From Verrucomicrobiota bacterium (GTDB lineage: Bacteria; Verrucomicrobiota; Verrucomicrobiia; Opitutales; Opitutaceae), in contig JAQGON010000095.1 in the NCBI GenBank assembly GCA_028293565.1, positions 1-59,155 on the forward strand: a stretch of 59,155 bases of DNA. The letters are read 5' to 3'. Position 1 is the stretch's first letter. Each line of letters opens with the position of its first letter. Shown here piece by piece: positions 1 to 8,726 of this stretch. Under the pieces are notes generated by a model that was given only the letters and a program-made list of their open reading frames with translations, was not told the origin of the DNA and ran no database searches. The position numbers and the translations under genes are program-made.

Positions 1-186
1 GCCGACTCGCTCGCCCATGGAACGCCGGCGCGCCATTGGCCGCTGCCCGAAAAATTTGGCCGGCGGAATGACCCCCGGCAGATTTTCGGCGGACTGGATT
101 TGTGGGATAACCGGCCGGCCGACGACACGTGGCAGGCCGAGGATTTTCCTGGGCGCGAAGAATGGCTCAGGGAGCAGGCACCCTGA
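1..186 (+). CDS. C-terminal end of an unidentified protein (5' truncated by window)
   Basis: Frame 1 is open from the first base to a TGA at 184-186 and gives about 61 residues rich in charged and aromatic residues (…HWPLPEKFG…, …GGLDLWDNRP…), ending in EEWLREQAP. The composition looks like a real protein and differs from the overlapping frames, but I do not recognise the family. The stop lies inside the start region of the following MFS gene, which suggests the two are translationally coupled and belong to one transcription unit. The coordinates depend only on the open frame and the stop, so the call is tentative. Confidence 0.45.
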   Translation, partial: ADSLAHGTPARHWPLPEKFGRRNDPRQIFGGLDLWDNRPADDTWQAEDFPGREEWLREQAP

Positions 187-1433
187 TCGCCGCACGGGTG
201 AATGTTTCCACCGCACCGGTCGCGGCTGACCGGCCATCCTCCCGCGCCTGGATGACCGTGGCGCTGCTCTGCGTCGTCGCCTGCCTGAACTACCTCGACC
301 GCGTGATGCTCACGACGATGCGGGGATCGATCCAGGAGGCGATCCCGATGACGGACGCGCAGTTCGGCCTGCTGACCTCGGCGTTTCTTTGGGTTTACGC
401 CGTCCTCAGCCCGTTCGCGGGATTCCTTGCTGATCGTTTTGGCCGGGCCCGGATGATTATCACGAGCCTGTTCGTGTGGTCGAGCATCACGTGGCTGACC
501 GCGCACGCGCACTCATATGAGCAACTCCTGATGGCGCGGGCCCTCCTCGGCGTGAGCGAGGCCTGCTACATTCCCGCGGCGCTGGCATTGATCTCGGACT
601 ATCATCGCGGCGGCACGCGATCGATGGCGACCGGACTGCACATGATCGCGGTGTCGATCGGCGCCGGCCTGGGCGGACTGGGCGGGGTGATCGCGGAACA
701 TGGGAAATGGAATTCACCTTTCATTCTCTTCGGGGCGATCGGGGTCGGCTACAGCGGACTGCTGCTCATCTTCCTGCGGGATGCTCCGCGGGCCGACGCC
801 GGACCGGTCGTGAAAGTGAACCTGGGCGCGTCGCTGAAGAGCCTTTTCAGCCACGGCTCTTTCCTCCTCGCGATGCTGTACTGGGGACTGCTGGGCATCG
901 CGGGATGGGCGGTGGTGGGCTGGCTGCCGACTTACTTCGGCGATCATTTTCACCTCTCCCAAGGCGAGGCCGGCATGTCGGCCACGGGTTACCTGCAACC
1001 GGCGGCCTGGGGCGGCATTCTCCTGGGGGCGTGGCTGGCGGACCGATGGAGCCGCCGGAATCCGCGCGGGCGGATTTTTGCGGTGGCGATCAGCCTCGGG
1101 GTCGCGGTGCCCTGTATCCTGATCGGCAGCCACACCGACGTCTTCGCCATCGCGCTCGTCGGATTCATGCTGCACTCGGCCGCCTATAATTTCAGCGACT
1201 CGAACATGATGCCGATCCTGTGCATGGTTACCGACGTGCGCTATCGCGCGACCGGCTATGGCCTGCTCAACCTGTTCGGCTGCGCGATGGGCGGCCTCAC
1301 CATTTATGTGGGCGGTGCGTTGCGCGACGCCCACGTGGATCTCGCCCATATTTTCGAAGGCGCCGCGGTGGGAATGGCGCTTTGCGCGATCCTCCTGCTG
1401 TGCATGAAGCCGCGGCCAGACGACGGTGCGTGA
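162..1433 (+). CDS. MFS permease, anion:cation symporter / sugar-acid type
   Basis: A protein of about 423 residues with some 12 hydrophobic segments. The first membrane segment carries LNYLDRVML, followed by the MFS loop motif GFLADRFGRARM between segments 2 and 3. This pattern (N-Y-x-D-R in TM1, FLWVYA in TM2) is typical of the MFS_1 branch that carries hexuronates, sugar acids and organic anions, so import of an organic acid across the inner membrane is likely; the substrate is unknown. ATG 162 overlaps the upstream gene by 25 bp. GTG 129 and GTG 198 are alternatives, and no start has a strong ribosome site. Two related permeases lie at 27361 and 53298, each inside another catabolic cluster. 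Confidence 0.8.
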   Translation: MAQGAGTLIAARVNVSTAPVAADRPSSRAWMTVALLCVVACLNYLDRVMLTTMRGSIQEAIPMTDAQFGLLTSAFLWVYAVLSPFAGFLADRFGRARMIITSLFVWSSITWLTAHAHSYEQLLMARALLGVSEACYIPAALALISDYHRGGTRSMATGLHMIAVSIGAGLGGLGGVIAEHGKWNSPFILFGAIGVGYSGLLLIFLRDAPRADAGPVVKVNLGASLKSLFSHGSFLLAMLYWGLLGIAGWAVVGWLPTYFGDHFHLSQGEAGMSATGYLQPAAWGGILLGAWLADRWSRRNPRGRIFAVAISLGVAVPCILIGSHTDVFAIALVGFMLHSAAYNFSDSNMMPILCMVTDVRYRATGYGLLNLFGCAMGGLTIYVGGALRDAHVDLAHIFEGAAVGMALCAILLLCMKPRPDDGA

Positions 1434-1578
1434 GAGCGGAAAGGGTTTATTTCAACCTCAAGCCCAGGCTCCGGAGCAGGGGGCAGACGTCGCCATCCGC
1501 ACCGAGGAGATCAGGACCCTGCTGATCGCGCGGTCGAACGACCCGCAGGGCGGAGGGGACGATCGCGTTCCTGAATCC

Positions 1579-2847
1579 TTATTCCGCCTGGAGGGGATAT
1601 TTCCCGGTCGCATACTGCTCGTGCCACACCTCGAGGATTTCCTTGGTGAACTGCTTGAGCGAACGCGGTTCCCCGACGGCCTTGAGCATCTCGGGCAGCC
1701 AGCGCTTGCCGAACCGCACGTGCTGAGTCTCGTCAGCCATGTCGTAGCGGACGAACTGTTCGTTGAGTCGATGACCGAGCTGGCGATGCGCTTCGAGGCG
1801 GCGCAGCCGGTAGGGAAACACGTTTGCCTCATTGCCCATGGTGAGCATTCCGTATTGTTCGACGGGGGTGAACTGGCTGCGCCAGCGGAACACCGCGAGT
1901 GCCTGCGGGGCCTTGTACGGATCGTGCTGATGCAGCGTCATCCACTCGTAGCCCATGAGTCCATGCCGCACCTCGTCGTACAGGTGACGGGCGAGATCGT
2001 AGAAAAATTCCCAGGTAATGGGCACCGCTGTCATTTGGAACATCACCAGTCCGATGGTCTCGGCCGCGAGCATCTCGGTCGAGTACCGCTCGAACTCCCA
2101 GCTGGTGTGTTCGCCGTAGTCGGCTTCGTTCGGTGTATTGCCCCAGATGCCGGCCACGGTTTCGGCGTTGGTGAAACGCTCGTCGCGCGCGGCTTCGTTA
2201 GGCGGGACAAAGTTGCGGCGGACCGCGGGCGCGATCGCCGGCGCGGCCGGACGGGTTGCCTCGCCCGTGATCCCTCCGGCGTCGCGGAGGAGCGCGTGGA
2301 TATAGTCGGCCCAAGGTGCGACCGCGGAATCAAAACGGCGCTCGGCTTCCCACTGGACGAGCAGTTTCTCGATCCGCGCGATCTGCGCGCGTTCGTCCAG
2401 GAGGATGTGCGCGATGGCGTAGACGCTCGGCAGGTCGCTGTTCGGAAAGGTCGTGGACTCGTGTTTCTCCATCGCCGCGCACAACGCGGGCTTGAGCACC
2501 CGCCAGAACGCGACGGCCAGCGCCAGTTCGTTCGGGGCGTGCAGGATTTCCTCCATCAGCCGGAGGAGGGCGGGATCGGCGGGATTCTGGAACGCGGGAG
2601 ACTGGATTTCGCGCAGGCGGAGATAGAGTCCGTTCACATGCAGGCTGTCTTCCCAGATGGCCCGCCCGATCTCGCACTTGAGTTCAAAACGCGCGGCCTT
2701 CGCGAGCCAGCCCGCCAGCACCCGCATGCTCCGCTGTTCGATATACCGATAGCGGTTCAGCAGCCGCCGGTTGGAGTCGATGTCGATCTCATCGATGATC
2801 TGCGTTTCCGGAACGTCCGGCGGAATTGACTCGGGTGGGAAGGACAC
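1579..2847 (-). CDS. Ferritin-like di-iron protein (DUF455-like)
   Basis: A 422-residue, mostly helical protein. The C-terminal half carries two EXXH motifs on separate helices, DEVRH (around residue 285) and DETQH (around residue 385). These are the usual ligands of a carboxylate-bridged di-iron centre in ferritin-like enzymes. The N-terminal half has a further helix with WEDSLH that might be a degenerate partner. The best guess is a DUF455/MiaE-like ferritin-fold protein, possibly an oxygenase or oxidase. The start is a GTG. It lies 171 bp downstream of a 2-oxoglutarate/Fe dioxygenase-like gene on the same strand, so two iron-dependent oxidative proteins may be co-expressed. The substrate is not evident. 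Confidence 0.6.
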   Translation of the reverse strand: MSFPPESIPPDVPETQIIDEIDIDSNRRLLNRYRYIEQRSMRVLAGWLAKAARFELKCEIGRAIWEDSLHVNGLYLRLREIQSPAFQNPADPALLRLMEEILHAPNELALAVAFWRVLKPALCAAMEKHESTTFPNSDLPSVYAIAHILLDERAQIARIEKLLVQWEAERRFDSAVAPWADYIHALLRDAGGITGEATRPAAPAIAPAVRRNFVPPNEAARDERFTNAETVAGIWGNTPNEADYGEHTSWEFERYSTEMLAAETIGLVMFQMTAVPITWEFFYDLARHLYDEVRHGLMGYEWMTLHQHDPYKAPQALAVFRWRSQFTPVEQYGMLTMGNEANVFPYRLRRLEAHRQLGHRLNEQFVRYDMADETQHVRFGKRWLPEMLKAVGEPRSLKQFTKEILEVWHEQYATGKYPLQAE

Positions 2848-3018
2848 GGTGATCGGGATTTTGGGCGGGAGACTGGATTTGTCGATGGTCTGCGGGTTGG
2901 TCTTTTTTTTGGGCCGGAAACTTTTCCTCCGGTTGATCCGGCCGGCCGGCGCACCCTTGCCCCCGTTCGGGGAAGTCCGGATGAACTGCCATCCGCGTGC
3001 GCCGGTGTTGTTGCATCC

Positions 3019-3840
3019 TCAAAGATCTTGCTCGAAAGCCCTCACCTCCGCGAAGCGGCTGCGGCCTCGCACCAACCGGCCGAGGCGCGGCTTGCGATCG
3101 TTGTAGACCTCGACGGCGTCGGCGTCCGCGTAGCGGAAGAACAAGACGCGGCGGTCGCGATCCTTCGAAAAGTTTCCCTCGGATTTGTGCAGGGTCCAGC
3201 AGGAGAAAATGAGGCAGTCGCCGGCGCGCAGGGGCATCGGCACGGCCTTTGACTCATCCGGACGGATGACGATTTCGCGATGAGCCTGTTTGTCGGCCGC
3301 CGTCAGTCCTGACGCGATCTGCCCCTGTTTGTGGCTGCCCGGAATGATCCAGAGGCAGCCGGTCTCGCGGTCATTGTCCTCGAGCGCGGTCAGACACGTG
3401 ACCGCGTTGTACGGCTCGAGCTCGCCATACCCGTTGTCCTGATGCCAGGCGAAGGGCTTGGTGTTGCCGCGCATCTTGAACGTCAGCTGGGACGTGACGC
3501 CCTTGAGATTCGGGCCAATGATCTGGCTGGCGGCCTCCACCAGCGGGCCCTCGAAATAGTAATCGCGCACCGCGCTCGAACGATGATGGATGTTGGGGAG
3601 GAGGGCATTCTCGAGCCAGCTCGCCGTCGGGTCGTAGGGTCCTTTCTCGGCGGTCCAGGCGGCCATGCATTCGTCGACCAGGCGATGAATCCCGGCCGGC
3701 GTCAGGACCGACTTCAGCACCAGGAAACCCTGTTCCTGGAAAGTCGCGAGTTCCGCGGAAGTCAGGAGGCGGTGGTTGAAAAGTTCGGGGGCCATGCGGG
3801 TGGCGGAGGGGCTCATGGGTGGTTTGTCCGATTTCGTCAC
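3019..3840 (-). CDS. Phytanoyl-CoA dioxygenase (PhyH) family protein
   Basis: A 273-residue protein with the Fe(II)/2-oxoglutarate dioxygenase signature. H133-Q-D135 (AWHQDNGY) and H218 (CWTLHKSEGN) form the iron facial triad, and an arginine near 230 (DRRVLFFRY) is placed to bind 2-oxoglutarate. GCLWIIPGSHKQG around 161-173 is a characteristic PhyH stretch. The family hydroxylates varied small molecules, and bacterial members act on amino acids, phosphonates, lipids and natural products. It is divergent from an AraC regulator with only 70 bp between the start codons, so it is probably controlled by that regulator. Confidence 0.82.
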   Translation of the reverse strand: MTKSDKPPMSPSATRMAPELFNHRLLTSAELATFQEQGFLVLKSVLTPAGIHRLVDECMAAWTAEKGPYDPTASWLENALLPNIHHRSSAVRDYYFEGPLVEAASQIIGPNLKGVTSQLTFKMRGNTKPFAWHQDNGYGELEPYNAVTCLTALEDNDRETGCLWIIPGSHKQGQIASGLTAADKQAHREIVIRPDESKAVPMPLRAGDCLIFSCWTLHKSEGNFSKDRDRRVLFFRYADADAVEVYNDRKPRLGRLVRGRSRFAEVRAFEQDL

Positions 3841-3910
3841 GGATTGGGCACGGTCGTTGGGACCGGCTCTTCGACAAGGCTCACTTTACCCATGGGGCGG
3901 AAAATTCTCA

Positions 3911-4744
3911 ATGGATGTTTCCATCGGAATGTTGCATGATTTTATCATGCCTTTTTTTGACGATGTCGAATGGATCAGTGGGGCGCACCTTCCGCAGTGC
4001 ACCGCGTGGGTCGACAAGGCGTTCCCGAATTATTACTGCCTCAACTACGCGCATCGCGGGGTCGTACAGTGGCGGACGGGCCGGCGCGCGTTCCTGGCGC
4101 TGAAGGCGCCGGTGGCGTGGTGGACTTTCCCGGGCCCCCGGTTCCAGTACGGCAGCCGGAACGGCGTGGCTTGGGATCATTACTTCGTCTGCTTCCGCGG
4201 GCCGCGGATTGCGAAGTTTGTGAAGGAAGGATTGCTGGTTTGCGACCCCCGGCAGGCGTGGGCGCGGATCCACGATCCCGCTGCGTTCAGCCGCGGATTC
4301 GAGGCCGTCATCGGTTCCGGACAGGATCTCACCCGGTTTCCCCAACGGCGCATTCACGGGCTCGAGAACCTGCTGCTGCATCTCACCGAGCCGCCCGCCC
4401 CCTCGGGTACGGGGGAGAGGGAGCAGCGGCTGCGACGCTTGGTCGACGAAATCCGGCGGGCGCCGGCGACGAACTGGGACTTCGGCGCGGAGGCCCGCCA
4501 GGTCGGAGTGTCGACGCCGCATTTTCACCGGTTGTTCCGCGGGCTGACCGGACTGCCGCCGCAACAGTTCGTGATCCGCACGCGGGTGGAGGCGGCCGCG
4601 CGTCACCTGTTGACGGGGGACAGTCCGCTGAAGTCGATCGCCGGGACGGTGGGCTGTCCGGACATCTACTATTTTTCCCGTCTCTTTCGGCGGCATTTCG
4701 GGATGCCGCCCGGACGCTATCGCCGCGAGGCCGGGCTACCGTGA
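3911..4744 (+). CDS. AraC-family transcriptional regulator
   Basis: A protein of about 277 residues. The N-terminal part (1-130) has a cupin-like ligand-binding pattern rich in aromatic residues (NYAHRGVVQW, WWTFPGPRFQYG). The C-terminal 100 residues hold two helix-turn-helix motifs: TNWDFGAEARQVGVSTPHFHRLF, and the typical second HTH ending DIYYFSRLFRRHFGMPPGRYR. I chose ATG 3911 because GGGCGGAA lies a few bases upstream; a longer reading frame from 3776 would run into the divergent PhyH gene, and ATGs at 3929 and 3947 are possible. It is divergent from the PhyH and di-iron genes, so it is a likely local regulator of them. Confidence 0.82.
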   Translation: MDVSIGMLHDFIMPFFDDVEWISGAHLPQCTAWVDKAFPNYYCLNYAHRGVVQWRTGRRAFLALKAPVAWWTFPGPRFQYGSRNGVAWDHYFVCFRGPRIAKFVKEGLLVCDPRQAWARIHDPAAFSRGFEAVIGSGQDLTRFPQRRIHGLENLLLHLTEPPAPSGTGEREQRLRRLVDEIRRAPATNWDFGAEARQVGVSTPHFHRLFRGLTGLPPQQFVIRTRVEAAARHLLTGDSPLKSIAGTVGCPDIYYFSRLFRRHFGMPPGRYRREAGLP

Positions 4745-4745
4745 A

Positions 4746-4771
4746 CGGTCGCGCCGTCAGCGGCGCGACCG
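4746..4771. terminator. Perfect GC-rich hairpin between convergent genes
   Basis: An 11-bp perfect stem (CGGTCGCGCCG / CGGCGCGACCG) closes a TCAG loop in the 34-bp gap between the stops of the AraC gene (4744) and the Tat-signal PLP enzyme (4779). No T-run follows on either strand, so a bidirectional, intrinsic-like or 3'-end-stabilising hairpin is inferred from position and symmetry. Confidence 0.6.
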
Positions 4772-4778
4772 GGTCGCC

Positions 4779-6086
4779 TCACGCGAGGCCGTCATGGCGC
4801 GCGACAAGCAGCAAGTCGGCGAACCGGTCCAGCTCGGCCTCGGTGGAGTAAAGAGCCGGAACGACCCGCAGTCCCCGGAACTCCGCGTGTTCCACGCCGG
4901 CGACAAGCACCCGGTGACGTTCCCAGAGCCAGGCGGCGAGTTTCGGCGGCGACAACCCGGGCGCCACATCGATGCTCATGATGGCTCCGCCCAAGCCGGG
5001 CTTTCGGCTGGTGTTCAAAGTCACGCCGGGCAGTTCGGCGAGACGGGAAACCCAGCGCTCGCGCAGCCAGACGAGGCGCTCGCGCTTTCGCTCGACGCCG
5101 ACCATCTCCCAGAAGTCCAGGGCCGCGCCGATCGCCAAGTAGGGCGCGGCGGAGGCGGTCCCGATCGCTTCAAAGCGGCGGATGTCAGTGGGAGCCCGGT
5201 CGGTCGGCGGCTGCAAAGGCCAGATGGTCGGAATCAGCTCTTTCCTGATATAAAGAAAGCCAGTGCCGTGCGGGGCGCTGAGCCACTTGTGGAGCGAAGT
5301 GACGTAGATGTCGCAATCCAGCTCATCCCGCGTTGCAGCCACATGGGAAAAACCGTGGGCTCCGTCGACAATCACCAGGATTCCCTGCGCGCGGACCATC
5401 TGCACCACCGCGCGAATCGGCATGACTTGCCCGGTCAGCTGGAAGACATGAGACAGGAGGAGCACCCTCGTGCGCGGGGTAATTGCATTGGCGAAAGCCT
5501 GGACCACTGCGCCAGCGTCTTCGGCAGGCACCGCCGGCAGTTTTATCTGGCGGACCACAATCCCCTCTCTCGCCTGGCGCTGCAGGAGGTCGTTGTGGAA
5601 ACGGTGATAGTCCTGGGTCGTGGTCAGAACCTCGTCTCCCGGATTCAGTTTGATCCCGAGCGCCACCGCGAGGAAGCCCTCGGTGGTGTTGCGGGTAATT
5701 GCCATCTCCTCAGCCTCGCAGCCGAATGCCTTGGCGAGCCGGGTGCGCACGCCTTCCACCTGTGGCCACAGGACGCGGCTATTGGTATGGGAGGGTGCTT
5801 CGTTCGCCTTCGACCAAGCCTGCAAGAAAGCCTGGTTCACGATCGCCGGCGCGGGCTGGAGTCCGCCATTCTCCATGTTGAGAATCGAACGATCCACCGC
5901 CCACGATTGCTGGATTTCGGACCAAAATTTTTCGGCGGGAGCCGTCCGCGCCCGCTTCGCCGCAGCCACGGCGTCGTCGAACCTCGAAGATTCTTGTTCG
6001 GCCGCTCGCGCTGTCGGCACAAAAAAGCCGGGGGCCGTGGCCCCGGCGGCCGCAAGGCCGGTAAGGAATTTCCGTCGGTTAAGCAT
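4779..6086 (-). CDS. Tat-exported class V aminotransferase-fold PLP enzyme (isopenicillin-N epimerase-like)
   Basis: A 435-residue protein that starts with a twin-arginine signal: R4-R5 in NRRKFLTG, a hydrophobic stretch LAAAGATAPGFFV, and a likely cleavage site after TARA (about residue 28). The rest is a fold-type I PLP enzyme. K267 (SLHKWLSAPHG) is the Schiff-base lysine and D241/H244 (VDGAHGFSH) sit at the cofactor pocket, the pattern of isopenicillin-N epimerase-like and cysteine desulfurase-like proteins. Tat export suggests folding with PLP in the cytoplasm and action in the periplasm. Convergent with the AraC gene; the substrate is unknown. Confidence 0.8.
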   Translation of the reverse strand: MLNRRKFLTGLAAAGATAPGFFVPTARAAEQESSRFDDAVAAAKRARTAPAEKFWSEIQQSWAVDRSILNMENGGLQPAPAIVNQAFLQAWSKANEAPSHTNSRVLWPQVEGVRTRLAKAFGCEAEEMAITRNTTEGFLAVALGIKLNPGDEVLTTTQDYHRFHNDLLQRQAREGIVVRQIKLPAVPAEDAGAVVQAFANAITPRTRVLLLSHVFQLTGQVMPIRAVVQMVRAQGILVIVDGAHGFSHVAATRDELDCDIYVTSLHKWLSAPHGTGFLYIRKELIPTIWPLQPPTDRAPTDIRRFEAIGTASAAPYLAIGAALDFWEMVGVERKRERLVWLRERWVSRLAELPGVTLNTSRKPGLGGAIMSIDVAPGLSPPKLAAWLWERHRVLVAGVEHAEFRGLRVVPALYSTEAELDRFADLLLVARHDGLA

Positions 6087-6498
6087 CAGGAATAAAGTTT
6101 AAGGGCGAGGGAAGGGATCGCTGCCAGCGCGATTGCATGAGCCGAAACGCGAAGAGATCAAGCCAGCGGCGTGGGGAAAAGGCCGCGTTGCGTCTCTTTT
6201 TAGGCAGCCGAAGGATTGTATACGAATGATTCTGATCGGTTCTTGGTGTCAACCCCTTTGCGGAAGCGTCGTGGTGCATCCGATCGATGTTTCTGAAGGC
6301 GACGAAACGAAGGGGACTCCTCTTGATCGCGCTGCTTCGCTCCGGATCGGAATTGACAGGGAATGCGTCGGGAAAATGATACTATTATATACATTTATTT
6401 AGGAATTCACCCGGCAGGTTGATGTCAGCCTCCGCCAGCCAAGCGAACGCCGCAGCGTCATGCCGCTGGGTTTTCCTCGCAGGTCCGTCAAGCCGCTC
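6087..6498. other. 412-bp intergenic region between divergent genes
   Basis: No coding frame here looks real. The left part holds the upstream region of the minus-strand Tat-signal enzyme. The right part is unusually AT-rich (around 6376-6402) and contains the candidate promoter described separately. No repeat, RNA or attachment site was seen. Confidence 0.5.
6353..6383 (+). promoter_or_regulatory. Candidate sigma-70 type promoter for the first HpaI-type aldolase
   Basis: TTGACA at 6353-6358 is a perfect -35, followed after 19 bp by GATACT (6378-6383) and an AT-rich tract. The spacing is two bases longer than ideal. It would place a start near 6390, about 110 bp upstream of ATG 6499. Confidence 0.35.
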
Positions 6499-7317
6499 AT
6501 GAAAACCCGCGCCAGCCGGATCCTGCAGCTGCTCGTCGATGGGAAGCTGCCCACGGTCCTGAAGATCAATTTGGCCGATCCGCGCGTCATTGAGATCGCT
6601 GGACTCTGCGGGGTCGACTCGGTCTGGCTCTGCCAGGAACACGTCCCCAACGATTGGCTTTCGCTGGAAAACCAGATCCGTGCCGCGCGGCTGCACAACA
6701 TCGACTCGCTCGTGCGGGTCAGCCGCGGCGGCTATAGCGATTACATCCGGCCCCTGGAGGCGGACGCGACCGGCATCATCGTGCCCCACGTTGCGAGTGA
6801 GGACGAAGCAAGGCAGATCGTGGACTGGGTGCGGTTCAAGCCGATCGGCCAGCGCGCCCTCGATGGCGGCAACGGCGATGGCCAGTTTTGCCTGCTCCCC
6901 GTCGAGGAGTATCTTGCCCATTCCAATCGCGAACGGCTCATTATCCTGCAGATCGAATCGCCCGAGGCCCTCGAGAATGTCGAGAAAATCGCCGCCGTCC
7001 CTGGCTTCAACGGCCTGCTCTTTGGACCCGGCGACTTCAGCCATCGGATTGGCAAGGCCGGCCAGCTCGGGGCTCCCGAGGTGGTCGCCGCCCGCAAACG
7101 CGTCGCCGCAGCGTGTCGCAAGCACGGCAAGTTTGCCATGTCCGCCGGGCTGATCGCGCCGTTCCCCGAGCTCGTCGACGAAGGCTACCGGGTGTTTGGA
7201 GTCGGCGCCGATGTCGTCGGGCTCGTTGGGTACGTCCAGCAGCGCATCGCTCTCATCCAGAGCCACATTTCCGCGCTCGCGATTGCAATCCCGCCTCTCC
7301 ATTCGCCGTATTCCTGA
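6499..7317 (+). CDS. HpcH/HpaI family aldolase (2-keto-3-deoxy sugar acid type)
   Basis: A protein of 272 residues. The class II pyruvate aldolase residues are in place: E47-H48 (CQEHVPNDW), R73 (LVRVSRG), metal ligands E153 (QIESPEALENVE) and D179 (GPGDFSHRIG). Members cleave 2-oxo-3-deoxy acids, such as 2-keto-3-deoxy-L-rhamnonate or 4-hydroxy-2-oxoheptanedioate, to pyruvate and an aldehyde. ATG 6499 was chosen over 6460 because the paralogue at 18684-19505 begins with the same MKTR. No catabolic partner lies directly next to it. Its close similarity to the second copy suggests duplication within the locus. Confidence 0.85.
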   Translation: MKTRASRILQLLVDGKLPTVLKINLADPRVIEIAGLCGVDSVWLCQEHVPNDWLSLENQIRAARLHNIDSLVRVSRGGYSDYIRPLEADATGIIVPHVASEDEARQIVDWVRFKPIGQRALDGGNGDGQFCLLPVEEYLAHSNRERLIILQIESPEALENVEKIAAVPGFNGLLFGPGDFSHRIGKAGQLGAPEVVAARKRVAAACRKHGKFAMSAGLIAPFPELVDEGYRVFGVGADVVGLVGYVQQRIALIQSHISALAIAIPPLHSPYS

Positions 7318-7500
7318 CGGGCGGATTGGGTCTGACCCACCGGGCCATCGCGAAATAAACGGGGCTCCGGAGATTCGCGACGGTATCCGCAAGGCGAGGC
7401 CGTTTGCACCCGGTGGCCTGCACGAATCCAAAGTGGATGATCGGCGCCGCCAGATAAAGGCCGCGTCAGCCATGGAATTCGGTGCGCAAACACGTTTGCC

Positions 7501-8307
7501 TCACGTGACATCGCCCTCGATTGCCCAAAGCGAATTCCGAGCCGGTATCCGGCGCGATTCGCTGAAGTGATGCACGGCCACGGGCAGGTCGGCCAGCGGG
7601 GTGGGGCGACTGACCAGAAACTCGGCCCATTCGCCGCCAAGGTGGGCGACGTAGGCCAGGTGAAATTGCTCGATGGATCCGGGGCCGGTGGGTTCAGCGG
7701 GGAAAAGGACCGGGCCCGTGTCCACCTGGTAGTAACCGTGACGCTCGCTGTAGTTCACCGTTTTCACGGGATACTCGAGGGTGACCTCGCCGCCTTCGAT
7801 CGCGACGGTCGTCCGCGAAACCACGCGGCGGTCCGAAGCGAGGGTCTCGATCACCTCATGGATTGACCCAAGCTGGAGGGCGGCGCACCGACGCAACGCG
7901 AGGGAGTGAGTTTCAAAGGCGAGGTTGGGATCGACGCATTGGCGTTCCGGCTGAACGCCTAGGCTCGGAGGGAAAAGCATCTCACCCTTGTCCGCCTTGT
8001 CCCATCGCTTGATGACCATGAACTGGTCGGCGCCCATCACCGCGCACATGTCGGCGTTTGGCTGCATCCACACATCGCGCTCCACGAACACCTGCTCCGT
8101 CTTGCACGAGGCGCCGAGACCAAACTCCTCCTGGCGGCCGTCGCGGGAAACCGTCGCCAAGCACTCCAACGGCATGCGCACGTTGTTGAGGGTCGTTGGC
8201 GGGGGACGCGACACCGTCAGCATCGGTTTTTTGAGCGTGTCGTTGCGCCAGCGGAGAAATGACCGATCAAAATCACAGACCGAGGAACGGGAGATGGGCG
8301 TGGTCAT
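7501..8307 (-). CDS. Conserved-looking protein of unknown function
   Basis: A 268-residue protein without signal peptide or membrane segment. I do not recognise the family. It alternates short beta-rich stretches (VSRTTVAIEGGEVTLEYPVK, YYQVDTGPVLFP), has three cysteines in the first half, and ends with …RNSLWAIEGDVT. Its ATG shares one base with the stop of a small upstream frame (TGATG at 8305-8309), typical of translational coupling. It converges with the aldolase gene, with 183 bp of non-coding sequence between them in which I see nothing specific. Confidence 0.55.
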   Translation of the reverse strand: MTTPISRSSVCDFDRSFLRWRNDTLKKPMLTVSRPPPTTLNNVRMPLECLATVSRDGRQEEFGLGASCKTEQVFVERDVWMQPNADMCAVMGADQFMVIKRWDKADKGEMLFPPSLGVQPERQCVDPNLAFETHSLALRRCAALQLGSIHEVIETLASDRRVVSRTTVAIEGGEVTLEYPVKTVNYSERHGYYQVDTGPVLFPAEPTGPGSIEQFHLAYVAHLGGEWAEFLVSRPTPLADLPVAVHHFSESRRIPARNSLWAIEGDVT

Positions 8308-8474
8308 CAGGGAGGGCAGCTCCGGCGACGAGTGTGGTCCACTTCGCTCGGTGCCGTAACCGTGGGAAGCGAATCGAAAGCCCGAAGCTCCGCCGCCAAC
8401 ACGATCAATAAGGGGTGCCTAAGGTCTGGTTTGGGCGGCGGCTGTCGGCCGAAAAGTTTGGCGATCAACCCCAT
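8307..8474 (-). CDS. Possible small protein coupled to the downstream unknown gene
   Basis: A 55-residue frame starting at ATG 8474 (MGLIAKLFGRQPPP…) and ending in a TGA that overlaps the ATG of the next gene as TGATG. The frame is also open upstream as far as about 8590 with plausible protein-like sequence (…WYPNEWNNHSD…), so it may be the 3' part of a longer or decayed gene. Third-position GC is lower than in neighbouring genes. The overlap is the main support. Confidence 0.35.
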   Translation of the reverse strand: MGLIAKLFGRQPPPKPDLRHPLLIVLAAELRAFDSLPTVTAPSEVDHTRRRSCPP

Positions 8475-8726
8475 GGCATCCGGTTGTTGGTTTGGGAAGA
8501 GGACATCGGTGAGCGGAGCCGAAGGATCGCTGTGGTTGTTCCACTCGTTAGGGTACCAAGCAGCGCTCCGCAAGAGAACGCGCGTCGCTAAGCACGATTT
8601 GCCGCGGCTGCCCCAACGCGCTGTTTGCGCTGCGGGGATTTTGGGTCGAGCCGCGCGTGCAGGCAACGCGTTCCACCTTGTTTTGAACCCACTTGAGCCT
8701 GGACCCGCTTCTGGCACGTTCCCGGC
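8308..8726. other. 419-bp stretch with no certain gene
   Basis: Apart from the small minus-strand frame at 8307-8474, I see only short frames with poor codon bias. The right end must contain the promoter of the AraC gene at 8727. A TGA at 8694 in the AraC frame rules out a substantially longer N-terminus. No repeat or RNA gene was recognised. Confidence 0.4.

Noticed and set aside
129-161. Upstream GTG start for the first MFS permease
   Set aside because: It would extend the protein by 11 residues further into the preceding coding frame without a ribosome site or a family match.
2900-2960. T8 run next to GGCCGG stems as an intrinsic terminator
   Set aside because: The T-run precedes the stem on the plus strand, where no gene ends, and is an A-run after the stem on the minus strand. 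The polarity does not fit.
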